A stretch of 64,000 nucleotides of DNA from Tepidanaerobacter acetatoxydans_A (GTDB lineage: Bacteria; Bacillota; Thermosediminibacteria; Thermosediminibacterales; Tepidanaerobacteraceae): positions 65,177 to 129,176 of the forward strand of contig JALHJR010000003.1 in the NCBI GenBank assembly GCA_022840405.1, in the 5' to 3' direction. The number at the start of each line of letters is the position of its first letter. Positions within the stretch are counted from its first letter, which is position 1. A program made the position numbers and the translations under genes. The notes beneath the pieces were generated by a model. The model did no database searches. It saw only the letters and a program-made list of their open reading frames with translations, and was not told the origin of the DNA. Positions 16,687 through 25,180 of this stretch are shown one piece after another.

Positions 16687-17202
16687 ATGCAAAAACACAG
16701 CAAGATGTCATTTCTCTCACTTCTTGTAGCTTTTGGTATTATAATACACATTATTGAAGATATGCTACCAGTACCTTTCCCGATACCAGGGGCAAAGTTA
16801 GGTCTTGCTAATATAATATCACTTTTAACCATCGTATTTTATGGGTTAAAGGAAGGGCTTATTGTTTGTGTACTGCGGTGCATTATTGCAGCATTGTTGG
16901 CAGGATCTCTTTCAAGCTTGCTTTATAGTCTGTCCGGAGCAATTTTAAGCACCATGGTTATGGCGTTTACCTACCATTATTTTAAGGATACATTTAGTCT
17001 GGTAGGAATAAGCATTTTAGGGGCAGTTACCCACAATTTTGTCCAAGTGACCATGGCGAGCATTGTTCTTTCTACTTTTGGACTTTATGTTTACTTGCCG
17101 TACTTGATGGTAATAGGCCTTTGCACCGGTCTGTTCACAGGCTTGACTTCTGATTTCGCAAAGCAGAATCTTTTTACATTCTTTACCAAAACTAATTTTT
17201 AG
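16687..17202 (+). CDS. Gx transporter / heptaprenyl diphosphate synthase component I family membrane protein
   Basis: A 171-residue membrane protein with five or six hydrophobic segments. The motif Pro-Ile-Pro-Gly-Ala-Lys-Leu-Gly-Leu-Ala-Asn-Ile at about 32-43 is typical of the HepS component I-like (COG4769) family. The family name comes from heptaprenyl diphosphate synthase but the shape resembles ECF-transporter S components, so uptake of a small molecule is an alternative. It follows the NusG II gene by 18 bases and precedes DUF4321, a common clostridial order. Confidence 0.82.
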   Translation: MQKHSKMSFLSLLVAFGIIIHIIEDMLPVPFPIPGAKLGLANIISLLTIVFYGLKEGLIVCVLRCIIAALLAGSLSSLLYSLSGAILSTMVMAFTYHYFKDTFSLVGISILGAVTHNFVQVTMASIVLSTFGLYVYLPYLMVIGLCTGLFTGLTSDFAKQNLFTFFTKTNF

Positions 17203-17218
17203 GAGAGGACAAATAAAA

Positions 17219-17467
17219 ATGAGACGAAACTACCATAGTCCTGCAATATTGGTTATAATACTAATAGTGGGTTTGTTAGTTGGAGGTGCTTTAGGCCAAG
17301 CCTTAGGCGGTTTTGCTCCAATTTTAAGCAAGGGTATGAATATAGGCTTAGCTACGACTAAGCTTGATTTAGGCATTATAAGTGTTACATTTGGACTTGA
17401 TATAAGTTTTAATTTGGCTGCAGCCTTGGGACTCATTATAGCTATTCTTTTGTATCAGCGTATGTAG
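17219..17467 (+). CDS. DUF4321 small membrane protein
   Basis: An 82-residue protein with two hydrophobic segments (about 10-30 and 60-78) separated by a short loop containing Thr-Thr-Lys-Leu-Asp-Leu-Gly-Ile-Ile-Ser-Val-Thr-Phe-Gly. This matches the DUF4321 family, found almost always just upstream of maf in clostridia. No function is known. A ribosome site (AGGAGAGG) precedes the ATG. Confidence 0.8.
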   Translation: MRRNYHSPAILVIILIVGLLVGGALGQALGGFAPILSKGMNIGLATTKLDLGIISVTFGLDISFNLAAALGLIIAILLYQRM

Positions 17468-17483
17468 TGGAGGAATGTAGACT

Positions 17484-18062
17484 ATGCATGAAAGTATAAT
17501 TTTAGCTTCAGCCTCTCCACGAAGACAACAACTTTTAACACAGATAGGTTTGAATTTTTTTGTTGAGCCGAGCTGCATAGACGAAAATCTTAATTGTAAA
17601 ATTGATTTTGGTCATTCAGTAGCTGAGATGGCTTTTCAGAAAGCCGCAGCTGTTGCAGAAAAACATGAAAAAGGTCTGGTGCTTGGCGCTGATACTATAG
17701 TAGTTTTGGGCAGGGAAGTCCTTGGTAAACCAGCTACTTTACAGGAAGCAGAGGAGATGCTGGGACGTTTAAGCGGCTGCTGGCATCGAGTTTTTACTGG
17801 ACTTGCATTGATAGATGCAGCTACAAATCATTGCTTAAAAGAATTTGAAGAAAGTCAAGTTAAATTTAAAAACCTAAGCAGCTCAGAGATACAAAACTAT
17901 GTAGAAACCGGTGAACCGTTGGATAAGGCAGGAGCTTATGCGATACAAGGAAAAGGTGCATTGTTTGTTGAGAAAATTAATGGTGATTATTATAATATCG
18001 TAGGATTGCCGCTATTTAAATTAAATGCAATGCTTATCCGTTTTGGTATAAAAATACTCTGA
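17484..18062 (+). CDS. maf: Maf family nucleotide pyrophosphatase
   Basis: A 192-residue Maf/HAM1-fold protein that hydrolyses (modified) nucleoside triphosphates, with a proposed link to septum inhibition. The start Ile-Leu-Ala-Ser-Ala-Ser-Pro-Arg-Arg is the family signature; Gly-Ala-Asp-Thr-Ile-Val-Val near 68 carries the general base Asp, and Leu-Ser-Gly-Cys-Trp-His-Arg-Val-Phe-Thr-Gly follows. It begins the shape-gene stretch and is followed 18 bases later by radC. Confidence 0.92.
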   Translation: MHESIILASASPRRQQLLTQIGLNFFVEPSCIDENLNCKIDFGHSVAEMAFQKAAAVAEKHEKGLVLGADTIVVLGREVLGKPATLQEAEEMLGRLSGCWHRVFTGLALIDAATNHCLKEFEESQVKFKNLSSSEIQNYVETGEPLDKAGAYAIQGKGALFVEKINGDYYNIVGLPLFKLNAMLIRFGIKIL

Positions 18063-18080
18063 TTTAGGGGGCTACAATCG

Positions 18081-18776
18081 TTGGGTAGCGACATCTTGAT
18101 AAAGGATTTGCCGATTGAAGAACGCCCGCGAGAACGCTTGCAAAAATATGGAGCTCAAGCTTTAAGTGATGCGGAACTTCTAGCGGTATTGATAAGGACC
18201 GGAACCAGGTCGGAGTCAGCACTGGTTCTTGCTCAGCGCATACTAAAAGGTGATATAGGCAGGAGTGGGCTTGCTTATGTGGTCGATTCAAGTGTAGAAG
18301 AACTTTCAAAGATAAAAGGCATAGGCATAGCTAAGGCTGTCCAAATAAAAGCAGCTGTGGAGCTTGGTAGGAGGATAGCTTCATATAACCAGCGTAAGCA
18401 AGTTATCATAAAAAGCCCTTTAGATGTTAAAGACCTTCTTATGGAAGAAATGAGATTTCTAGAGAAGGAATACTTTAAAACAATTTTACTAAATGTAAAA
18501 AACCATGTTATTTCCGTCGAAGATATTTCAATAGGAAGTTTAAATTCTTCCATAGTTCACCCACGAGAGGTTTTTAAACCGGCTATAAGGAGAAGTAGTG
18601 CTTCTATACTGTTGGTTCATAACCATCCAAGCGGAGATCCGACACCAAGTAGAGAGGATATTGAAGTTACCGAAAGGTTGGTTGAAGCAGGTAAGATTTT
18701 AGGCATAAATGTTTTGGACCATATTATAATTGGTAGTGACTCAATTATAAGTCTTAAAGAAAAAAATCTTATGTAA
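18081..18776 (+). CDS. radC: RadC/MPN domain protein
   Basis: A 231-residue protein. The N-terminal half has the conserved start Leu-Pro-Ile-Glu-Glu-Arg-Pro-Arg-Glu-Arg-Leu and a helix-hairpin-helix (Lys-Ile-Lys-Gly-Ile-Gly-Ile-Ala-Lys-Ala). The C-terminal MPN/JAB domain carries the metal motif His-Asn-His-Pro-Ser-Gly-Asp-Pro-Thr-Pro-Ser. Despite the DNA-repair name its role is uncertain. The start is TTG. The maf-radC-mreB order is typical of Firmicutes. Confidence 0.93.
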   Translation: MGSDILIKDLPIEERPRERLQKYGAQALSDAELLAVLIRTGTRSESALVLAQRILKGDIGRSGLAYVVDSSVEELSKIKGIGIAKAVQIKAAVELGRRIASYNQRKQVIIKSPLDVKDLLMEEMRFLEKEYFKTILLNVKNHVISVEDISIGSLNSSIVHPREVFKPAIRRSSASILLVHNHPSGDPTPSREDIEVTERLVEAGKILGINVLDHIIIGSDSIISLKEKNLM

Positions 18777-18831
18777 AAATCTATGACTATAATTCGGCAA
18801 AAAAGCTGATGCACTAGAAAGGGGAAAATTA

Positions 18832-19863
18832 ATGAGATTTTTTAATATATTTTCAAATGACTTAGGCATTGATTTAGGTTCGGCTAATACTTTGGTGCAT
18901 GTTAAAGGAAAGGGTATTGTTCTTAAAGAACCTTCTGTTGTTGCGGTTCAGCGCGATAATGGATCTATTTTAGCTGTTGGCGAAGAAGCCAAGCTGATGA
19001 TAGGCCGTACTCCGGGCAACATTGTGGCAATAAGACCTATGAGAGATGGTGTCATAGCAGATTTTGACGTGACTGAAAACATGCTAAAGTATTTTATATC
19101 AAGGGCGTTAAAGAGCAAGCATTTTATTAAACCCAGAGTTGTTGTGGGAGTTCCTTCAGGAGTAACTGAAGTTGAAAAAAGAGCGGTAATTGATGCTACT
19201 CTTCAGGCAGGAGCAAGAGAGGCCTATTTAATTGAAGAACCAATGGCAGCAGCTATAGGAGCAGGTCTTGAAGTGTATGAACCGGCTGGAAATATGGTGG
19301 TGGATATAGGAGGCGGTACTACCGAAGTTGCAATTATTTCACTGGGAGGCATTGTTACCAGCAAATCAATTCGTGTTGGCGGCGATGAGATGGATGAAGC
19401 CATTGTCTATTATATCAAGAAAGAATATAACCTTATGATCGGCGAGCGTACTGCAGAACAAATAAAGATTACGATTGGTTCTGCAGCACTAGATATAGAT
19501 ATCGAATCTATGGATATACGGGGCCGTGATTTGGTTACCGGTTTACCGAAGACTATTTCTATCACTGCCGAGGAAATTAATAACGCTCTAGCAGAACCAG
19601 TAAATAATATTGTGGATGCGATTAAGGTAACACTCGAGAAGACACCACCGGAGTTAGCAGCTGATATCATGGACCGAGGTATCGTTATGACCGGAGGAGG
19701 TTCGCTGCTAACGGGTTTAGATAGAAGAGTAAACAGTGAAACGGGAATGCCGGTGCATATTGCCGAAGAGCCAATGAATTGTGTAGCAATGGGAACAGGT
19801 AAGGTTTTAGAGGAATTAGATATTTTAAAGCGTGTATTAATTTCACCTAAAAAAGTAGGCTGA
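18832..19863 (+). CDS. mreB: Rod-shape protein MreB (actin homologue)
   Basis: A 343-residue actin-fold ATPase that organises lateral wall synthesis at the membrane. The phosphate 1 loop is Gly-Ile-Asp-Leu-Gly-Ser-Ala-Asn-Thr near residue 11, and phosphate 2 is Val-Asp-Ile-Gly-Gly-Gly-Thr-Thr-Glu-Val near 160. Later Met-Thr-Gly-Gly-Gly-Ser-Leu-Leu near 284 is the adenosine motif. Length and motifs are standard. It is followed by mreC with a 5-base gap. Confidence 0.97.
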   Translation: MRFFNIFSNDLGIDLGSANTLVHVKGKGIVLKEPSVVAVQRDNGSILAVGEEAKLMIGRTPGNIVAIRPMRDGVIADFDVTENMLKYFISRALKSKHFIKPRVVVGVPSGVTEVEKRAVIDATLQAGAREAYLIEEPMAAAIGAGLEVYEPAGNMVVDIGGGTTEVAIISLGGIVTSKSIRVGGDEMDEAIVYYIKKEYNLMIGERTAEQIKITIGSAALDIDIESMDIRGRDLVTGLPKTISITAEEINNALAEPVNNIVDAIKVTLEKTPPELAADIMDRGIVMTGGGSLLTGLDRRVNSETGMPVHIAEEPMNCVAMGTGKVLEELDILKRVLISPKKVG

Positions 19864-19868
19864 AGGTT

Positions 19869-20720
19869 GTGGTGTTATTGCAGCGCCTTTTGAAAAACCG
19901 AAAATGGTTAATTCTGGTTTTGCTTTTAATTATCTCAATCATAATTGTGGATATAACATCGAATAGAGAAACTGTCTTTAAAAATTTTGAAATTCCGGTG
20001 ATAACTGCCTTAAGTCCTGCACAAAAAATCTTGTCAAAAATAGGTTTTGATATAAAAGACAAGTTGAATACTATACCACAGATTTTTTATCTTAAAGAAG
20101 AGAATGAGGCTCTAAAACAACAGGTGGCAGAACTTTTACAGTATAAGCAAAATCTTTTGGAATATCAGCGAGAAAACACAGATTTGCGCAATCTTTTAGG
20201 ATTGAAAGATAAAAATCTACAATATGATCTTGAGGCAGCGGAAGTTATAGCAAGAGATACGGGTAATTGGTTTAATGTTATTTTAATTGATAAGGGTGAG
20301 AAACAAGGCTTAAAAAAGGATATGGCTGTTATTACCAATGAAGGTCTGGTTGGCTGTATAATAAGCACTACTGCCAATACATCCAAGGTAATGTTAATTA
20401 CCGATGAGCGTAGTTCTGTTAGTGCAATGCTACAAAGGACCAGAGATAACGGTATCGTTAAAGGAAGCATTGATACAGCACCTAGGGGCTACCTAAAAAT
20501 GGACTTTTTATCTCAGGATGCCAACTTAGTAAAGGGAGATATAGTTATTTCTTCGGGCTTGGGAGGTTTGGTGCCTAAGGGTATTGTTATAGGGGAAGTT
20601 GTGGAAACCGAAAAAGAATCTTATGAATTAATGCAATATGCTATAATTAAACCCGCTGTAGATTTTCTCAAACTTGAGCGAGTTTTTGTGATTAAGGGTG
20701 AAAAGGAGGCCGATCAATGA
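19869..20720 (+). CDS. mreC: Rod-shape protein MreC
   Basis: A 283-residue protein with an N-terminal membrane anchor (about 14-32), a coiled coil at about 70-105 (Leu-Lys-Glu-Glu-Asn-Glu-Ala-Leu-Lys-Gln-Gln) and the extracellular beta-barrel region with Gly-Asn-Trp-Phe-Asn-Val-Ile-Leu-Ile-Asp-Lys-Gly. The start is GTG at 19869 (a GTG also follows at 19872). MreC links MreB with the penicillin-binding proteins. It overlaps mreD by four bases. Confidence 0.94.
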   Translation: MVLLQRLLKNRKWLILVLLLIISIIIVDITSNRETVFKNFEIPVITALSPAQKILSKIGFDIKDKLNTIPQIFYLKEENEALKQQVAELLQYKQNLLEYQRENTDLRNLLGLKDKNLQYDLEAAEVIARDTGNWFNVILIDKGEKQGLKKDMAVITNEGLVGCIISTTANTSKVMLITDERSSVSAMLQRTRDNGIVKGSIDTAPRGYLKMDFLSQDANLVKGDIVISSGLGGLVPKGIVIGEVVETEKESYELMQYAIIKPAVDFLKLERVFVIKGEKEADQ

Positions 20721-21220
20721 GGACTATTGTATATGTTTTAGTATTAGGTGTTCTCGTATTGGTTCAGACAACCCTTTTAAATTTTATTGAAATTTTCGGA
20801 GTGAAACCAGACCTGCCGCTGGTTTTTGCTTTGTGTATGGCGATGGTCAAGAATGAAAAAGTGGGAGCACTGACGGGATTGATGAACGGTTTTTTAGATG
20901 ATATTCTCTTTGGAAGATTTTTAGGTCTTAATACTATATCAAAGTCTATTGCAGGATATGTTGTTGGGCTTGGTTCACGAAATCTTTACAAGGGTAGAAC
21001 CGTTATTACTATGGTACTTGTATTTACCGGCTCTGTGATATTTAATTTTGTTTTTATGACAATTGCTTTTTTGACAGGCGAGCTCATTCATCCGTGGCGA
21101 AATTTTTTGCCTATCACGGTAGCATCGTCATTAATAAACATGCTTGTATCACCTTTGATTTATATTGGAACTTATAGAATGGAACGATTCTTTGATTATT
21201 ATTTCGATATAAAATATTAA
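20717..21220 (+). CDS. mreD: Rod-shape protein MreD
   Basis: A 167-residue integral membrane protein with five hydrophobic segments, no known catalytic motif, and the MreD pattern Val-Lys-Pro-Asp-Leu-Pro-Leu near residue 30 and Gly-Phe-Leu-Asp-Asp-Ile-Leu-Phe-Gly near 60. The start codon overlaps the mreC stop, suggesting translational coupling. It is part of the elongasome. Confidence 0.9.
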   Translation: MRTIVYVLVLGVLVLVQTTLLNFIEIFGVKPDLPLVFALCMAMVKNEKVGALTGLMNGFLDDILFGRFLGLNTISKSIAGYVVGLGSRNLYKGRTVITMVLVFTGSVIFNFVFMTIAFLTGELIHPWRNFLPITVASSLINMLVSPLIYIGTYRMERFFDYYFDIKY

Positions 21221-21238
21221 TAGCCTTGGGGGATCTGT

Positions 21239-23311
21239 ATGGATGTAAAAAAACTCCAAAAACGATTGAATGTCCTATTAGGGATTGTAGTTTTAATTTT
21301 TGTTGTATTAACAATAAGCTTATTAACCCTGCAAATAGTCAAAGGAAATGAATATGAAAAACTTGCGGAGGAGAACAGGATAAGGCTTATTCCTATAACA
21401 GCACCAAGGGGAGTTTTTAAGGATCGATATGGTAGAGAATTAGTTAATAACCGACCTAGTTTTACGGTGTCATATATGAGCGTAAAAACGGAAGAGTCTG
21501 AACAGGAAGAAGTGTTCGAAATTCTCAGAAACATTCTAGAAATTCCTCACTATACAGAAATCTCAAATCAAACCTATACTGTAGACAAGGATAAAAAAAT
21601 TATTTTGAGTAAATTGCCGATAGCCGATAGGAATGGGAACGGCGAAGTCGATATTGCTGATATATCGATTACAGATAGCAGTACAGGCAAGCAGGTTTTG
21701 CCAAGCAAAGTAGATCTTGCTACAGGCACTGTTACGATTAACCAGCCGCCGAATACACAGGTGCTGGTTTCATATAGTTATGATACGTTAAAGAATAAGC
21801 TGCAAAGTCAAGATTATAAACCGGTTAGACTTAAGACTGATGTGGATTTTCAGACAGTAGCAGAAATTGAAGAACGTCGTCTTCCAGGCGTTGTCATAGA
21901 GGTAGAACCTTTGCGAAATTATATTTATGGGAGTATGGGCTCGCATGTTTTTGGTTATGTAGGAGAAATAAGTCAAGAAGAGCTAGATACTGCAAGGGAT
22001 AACGGATATCGTCCAGGAGATCTTATAGGTAAAATGGGATTGGAAAAGGTATTAGAATCTTATTTAAAAGGTACTGATGGCGGCCAGCAGGTGGAGGTTA
22101 CTGCTTCCGGAAAGCTCATAAAAGTATTAGGTCAAAAGGAGCCGATTCCCGGCAATTCGATAAATCTAACACTAGATATAAAACTTCAGCAAATTGCTGA
22201 AAATAAGTTAAGAGAGCAATTAATAAAATTGCAGACTGATAAGTACAAGCCTTTTCCCAATGCAAAAAGAGGTGCTGTAGTTGCTGTTAATATAAAAACC
22301 GGTGAAGTCTTGGCAATGGCAAGCGTTCCGGATTTCGATCCGAATATGTTTGCCCGTGGGATAACTCAAAAAGAGTGGGAGGAAATATCTAAAAATCCGC
22401 TCAATCCGATGGTCAATCTTGCCATTAGTGGGACGTTTCCGCCAGGGTCAATTTTTAAGATGGTTACAGCAACTGCTGCACTAGAAGAAAAAGTAACTAA
22501 TGAGCGTGAGCTTGTTAGAGATACCGGAGTTTATTGGACTATTTTGCCGAAAAAGTGTTGGAAGGCAGGAGGCCATGGTTTAGTTAACATTGAAAAGGCC
22601 ATTGCTGAATCGTGCAATATTTATTTTTATGAAATGGGGCGTCGATTGGGCATAGATAATATTGAAAAATATGCAAGAATGTATGGGCTTGGAAACATTA
22701 CAGGAATCGAGTTGCCCAATGAGAAAGCTGGAACTGTAGCAAGCCGTGAATATAAGAAGAATACTTTTAGCAGTTCCCAAGATAAAATATGGTATCCTGC
22801 CGAAACACTAGATGCAGCCATAGGACAAGGTTATCATAGTTTTACACCGATACAAATTGCAGATTATATTGCAGCTATTGCAAATGAAGGAATATGGATG
22901 AAGCCTCATTTAATAAAGTCAATAGTTGATGCTGATGGCAATGTTGTTCTTGAAAAAAACCCGGAAATTGGTGGCAGACTGGATATTTCCAACAAGACAT
23001 ATGAAATAATAAAAAATGGTATGAAAGGTGCTACATTGTCTGGTGGTACAGCCTACGGAGTTTTTGCAGATTTTCCAATTTCTGTAGCGGGGAAAACCGG
23101 AACCGCCGAGTGGGATGTGAGTAAAGACCCGCATGGATGGTTTGTGGCATTTGCGCCTTATGAGGATCCGGAAATTGCAGTAGCAGTGTTTATAGAGCAA
23201 GCCGGTTCAGGTGGAACTACGGGAGGACCAGTTGCAAGAGCTATTTTTGAAGAATATTTTCATCTAACTAATGAAAGCGATAACAGCGAAGATTATCTTG
23301 TCCAACCTTAA
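21239..23311 (+). CDS. mrdA: Elongasome transpeptidase PBP2, with a dockerin-like insert
   Basis: A 690-residue class B penicillin-binding protein that crosslinks lateral-wall peptidoglycan. A membrane anchor lies at about 10-33, followed by the pedestal domain. The catalytic Ser404-x-x-Lys407 (Pro-Gly-Ser-Ile-Phe-Lys), Ser458-Cys-Asn460 and Lys619-Thr-Gly621 are all present. Between residues about 105 and 190 the pedestal holds an insert with Asp-Arg-Asn-Gly-Asn-Gly-Glu-Val-Asp-Ile-Ala-Asp (130-141), an EF-hand/dockerin-like calcium loop not usual in PBP2. It forms an operon with mreBCD and is closed by a terminator that overlaps its stop codon region. Confidence 0.94.
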   Translation: MDVKKLQKRLNVLLGIVVLIFVVLTISLLTLQIVKGNEYEKLAEENRIRLIPITAPRGVFKDRYGRELVNNRPSFTVSYMSVKTEESEQEEVFEILRNILEIPHYTEISNQTYTVDKDKKIILSKLPIADRNGNGEVDIADISITDSSTGKQVLPSKVDLATGTVTINQPPNTQVLVSYSYDTLKNKLQSQDYKPVRLKTDVDFQTVAEIEERRLPGVVIEVEPLRNYIYGSMGSHVFGYVGEISQEELDTARDNGYRPGDLIGKMGLEKVLESYLKGTDGGQQVEVTASGKLIKVLGQKEPIPGNSINLTLDIKLQQIAENKLREQLIKLQTDKYKPFPNAKRGAVVAVNIKTGEVLAMASVPDFDPNMFARGITQKEWEEISKNPLNPMVNLAISGTFPPGSIFKMVTATAALEEKVTNERELVRDTGVYWTILPKKCWKAGGHGLVNIEKAIAESCNIYFYEMGRRLGIDNIEKYARMYGLGNITGIELPNEKAGTVASREYKKNTFSSSQDKIWYPAETLDAAIGQGYHSFTPIQIADYIAAIANEGIWMKPHLIKSIVDADGNVVLEKNPEIGGRLDISNKTYEIIKNGMKGATLSGGTAYGVFADFPISVAGKTGTAEWDVSKDPHGWFVAFAPYEDPEIAVAVFIEQAGSGGTTGGPVARAIFEEYFHLTNESDNSEDYLVQP

Positions 23312-23339
23312 CCGGAATCTTTACAGATTCTGGTTTTTT
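23310..23339 (+). terminator. Terminator after mrdA
   Basis: AACCGGAATC-TTTACA-GATTCTGGTT pairs with one mismatch and runs into TTTTTT. It separates the mre-mrdA block from the min block. Confidence 0.8.
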
Positions 23340-23416
23340 CATCATTAAAAGAAGGATTTACTTGATTTATGAAGAATAAAATACTTTGTAGTGGTGCTTG
23401 CTTGGAGGGAGTTAGT

Positions 23417-24016
23417 ATGACGAACGAGTCTGTAATAATTAAAGGTACAAAGGAAGGTATAACTATCATACTCGATGAAATTTCGAGCTTTGAAGATGTG
23501 GAAAAAGCTATTTACGAGAAACTTCAACGTAGTCGGAACTTTTTTTCAGGAGGCAAGGTTAGTATAAAAATTAAAAACGGCTTTTTAAGTAAAGATGAAT
23601 ATGATAAGTTACAACATATCTTTACAGATTTCGGGATGAGCTTGCAGGAAGCAAGTTCTCCGAAAACCCTGATATTTCCAAAACCAAACAGGAATAGAGT
23701 ATTACTGCTTAAGAAAACTGTGCGATCGGGGCAAAAAATTACTTATAAGGGAACTATAGTCATCTTGGGCGATGCCAATCCCGGCAGTGAGATAGTTGCC
23801 GCCGGCGATATTCTGGTTATGGGGACTCTTCGCGGGATGGCTCATGCTGGGGCACAGGGAGATACTACTGCTGTAGTAGCCGCATTTGCCTTAAAACCGA
23901 CTCAATTAAGAATTGCTGAAGTTATTTCAAGACCTCCGGAAGATAAGGAAAATCTACCATCGTTTCCGGAAATAGCACGCTTAAAAGATAATGCAATAGT
24001 AATAGAACCCTTATAA
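23417..24016 (+). CDS. minC: Septum-site inhibitor MinC
   Basis: A 199-residue inhibitor of FtsZ assembly. Residues about 1-90 form the N-terminal FtsZ-interacting domain; 105-195 are the C-terminal beta-helix that binds MinD, with Gly-Asp-Ala-Asn-Pro-Gly-Ser-Glu, Ile-Leu-Val-Met-Gly-Thr-Leu-Arg-Gly-Met-Ala-His-Ala-Gly and Pro-Thr-Gln-Leu-Arg-Ile-Ala. The frame opens at 23369, but the ATG at 23417 is preceded by GGAGGG at proper distance. It starts the minCDE group. Confidence 0.93.
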   Translation: MTNESVIIKGTKEGITIILDEISSFEDVEKAIYEKLQRSRNFFSGGKVSIKIKNGFLSKDEYDKLQHIFTDFGMSLQEASSPKTLIFPKPNRNRVLLLKKTVRSGQKITYKGTIVILGDANPGSEIVAAGDILVMGTLRGMAHAGAQGDTTAVVAAFALKPTQLRIAEVISRPPEDKENLPSFPEIARLKDNAIVIEPL

Positions 24017-24055
24017 GGCCCCAAGATAATTACAAAAGCAAACAGGAGGGATAAT

Positions 24056-24868
24056 ATGGGCGAAGTAATAGTAATCACATCCGGCAAAGGCGGAGTGGGA
24101 AAAACCACAACAACTGCAAATCTTGGAACTGGTCTTGCTTTATACAAGCAAAAGAAGGTAGTTATGTTAGATGCCGATATAGGTTTAAGAAATCTTGATG
24201 TGGTAATGGGCCTGGAAAACCGTATAGTTTACGACCTCGTAGATGTAGTAAACGGTATGTGCCGTTTAAAGCAAGCACTTATAAAGGATAAGCGTTTTGA
24301 GAACCTATATCTTATGCCGGCAGCGCAAACCAAAGATAAGTCTGCTATAACGCCGACTCAGATGAAAAAATTATGTGAAGAGTTAAAACGTGATTACGAC
24401 TATATATTAATTGACTGCCCCGCAGGTATAGAACAGGGATTTAAGAATGCCATCGCCGGAGCCGATAGAGCACTCATTGTCACTACGCCTGAAGTTTCTG
24501 CCGTAAGAGATGCTGATAGAATAGTAGGTCTCTTAGAGGCTGCCGGCTTTGAAGAGCCTCAACTAATCATTAATAGACTAAGGCCGGATATGGTAAAACG
24601 AGGAGATATGATGGATATTGATGATATGATAGATATTTTGGCTATTGAGCTACTTGGAGTTATACCGGAAGATGAAAAAATTGTAATATCTACCAACAGA
24701 GGTGAACCGGCAGTTGCTGATGAATCATCAAAAGCAGGCCAAGCCTACAGAAATATGATTCGACGTTTAGAAGGTGAGGAAATCCCTTTGATGAAAATAG
24801 AAAACGTAGAGCCCAACTTTATGAATAAATTACGTGTGTTTTTCGGGTTAAAAGCTCGGGCAAAATAA
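24056..24868 (+). CDS. minD: Septum-site ATPase MinD
   Basis: A 270-residue ParA/MinD-type ATPase. The deviant Walker A is Gly-Lys-Gly-Gly-Val-Gly-Lys-Thr-Thr near residue 10, and Asp-Ala-Asp-Ile-Gly-Leu-Arg-Asn-Leu-Asp is switch I. The C-terminus has a basic, hydrophobic amphipathic tail (Asn-Lys-Leu-Arg-Val-Phe-Phe-Gly-Leu-Lys) suited to membrane targeting. It recruits MinC and responds to MinE. GGAGGG precedes the ATG. Confidence 0.96.
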   Translation: MGEVIVITSGKGGVGKTTTTANLGTGLALYKQKKVVMLDADIGLRNLDVVMGLENRIVYDLVDVVNGMCRLKQALIKDKRFENLYLMPAAQTKDKSAITPTQMKKLCEELKRDYDYILIDCPAGIEQGFKNAIAGADRALIVTTPEVSAVRDADRIVGLLEAAGFEEPQLIINRLRPDMVKRGDMMDIDDMIDILAIELLGVIPEDEKIVISTNRGEPAVADESSKAGQAYRNMIRRLEGEEIPLMKIENVEPNFMNKLRVFFGLKARAK

Positions 24869-24885
24869 AAAGGGAGGGGAATTTA

Positions 24886-25167
24886 GTGGATTTTTTAAAA
24901 TTTTTCGGCAGAGAGGATGTTTCGAGTAAGGATATAGCCAAAGAACGATTAAGGTTAATCCTTGTGCACGATCGTGCTAATGTATCACCGGAATTTCTTG
25001 AGATGATAAAGAGCCAACTTATAGATATGATTTCAGATTATATGGAAATTGATGAAAGTGGTCTCGAGGTAAAATTAACTCGCATGGAAAAAGATGAAGA
25101 CATAACAGTTCCGGCATTAGTAGCAAATATTCCTATAAAGAAAGTGAAGCACTTGGCCAAGATTTAA
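24886..25167 (+). CDS. minE: Min topological specificity factor MinE
   Basis: A 93-residue MinE. The start Met-Asp-Phe-Leu-Lys-Phe-Phe-Gly is the membrane-targeting segment and Lys-Glu-Arg-Leu-Arg-Leu-Ile-Leu-Val-His-Asp-Arg is the anti-MinCD helix/strand. The start codon is GTG with GGGAGGGG upstream. Presence of MinE means a pole-to-pole oscillating Min system rather than a DivIVA/MinJ type, which is an inference from family knowledge. Confidence 0.94.
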   Translation: MDFLKFFGREDVSSKDIAKERLRLILVHDRANVSPEFLEMIKSQLIDMISDYMEIDESGLEVKLTRMEKDEDITVPALVANIPIKKVKHLAKI

Positions 25168-25180
25168 AGGAGGAAGTTGT

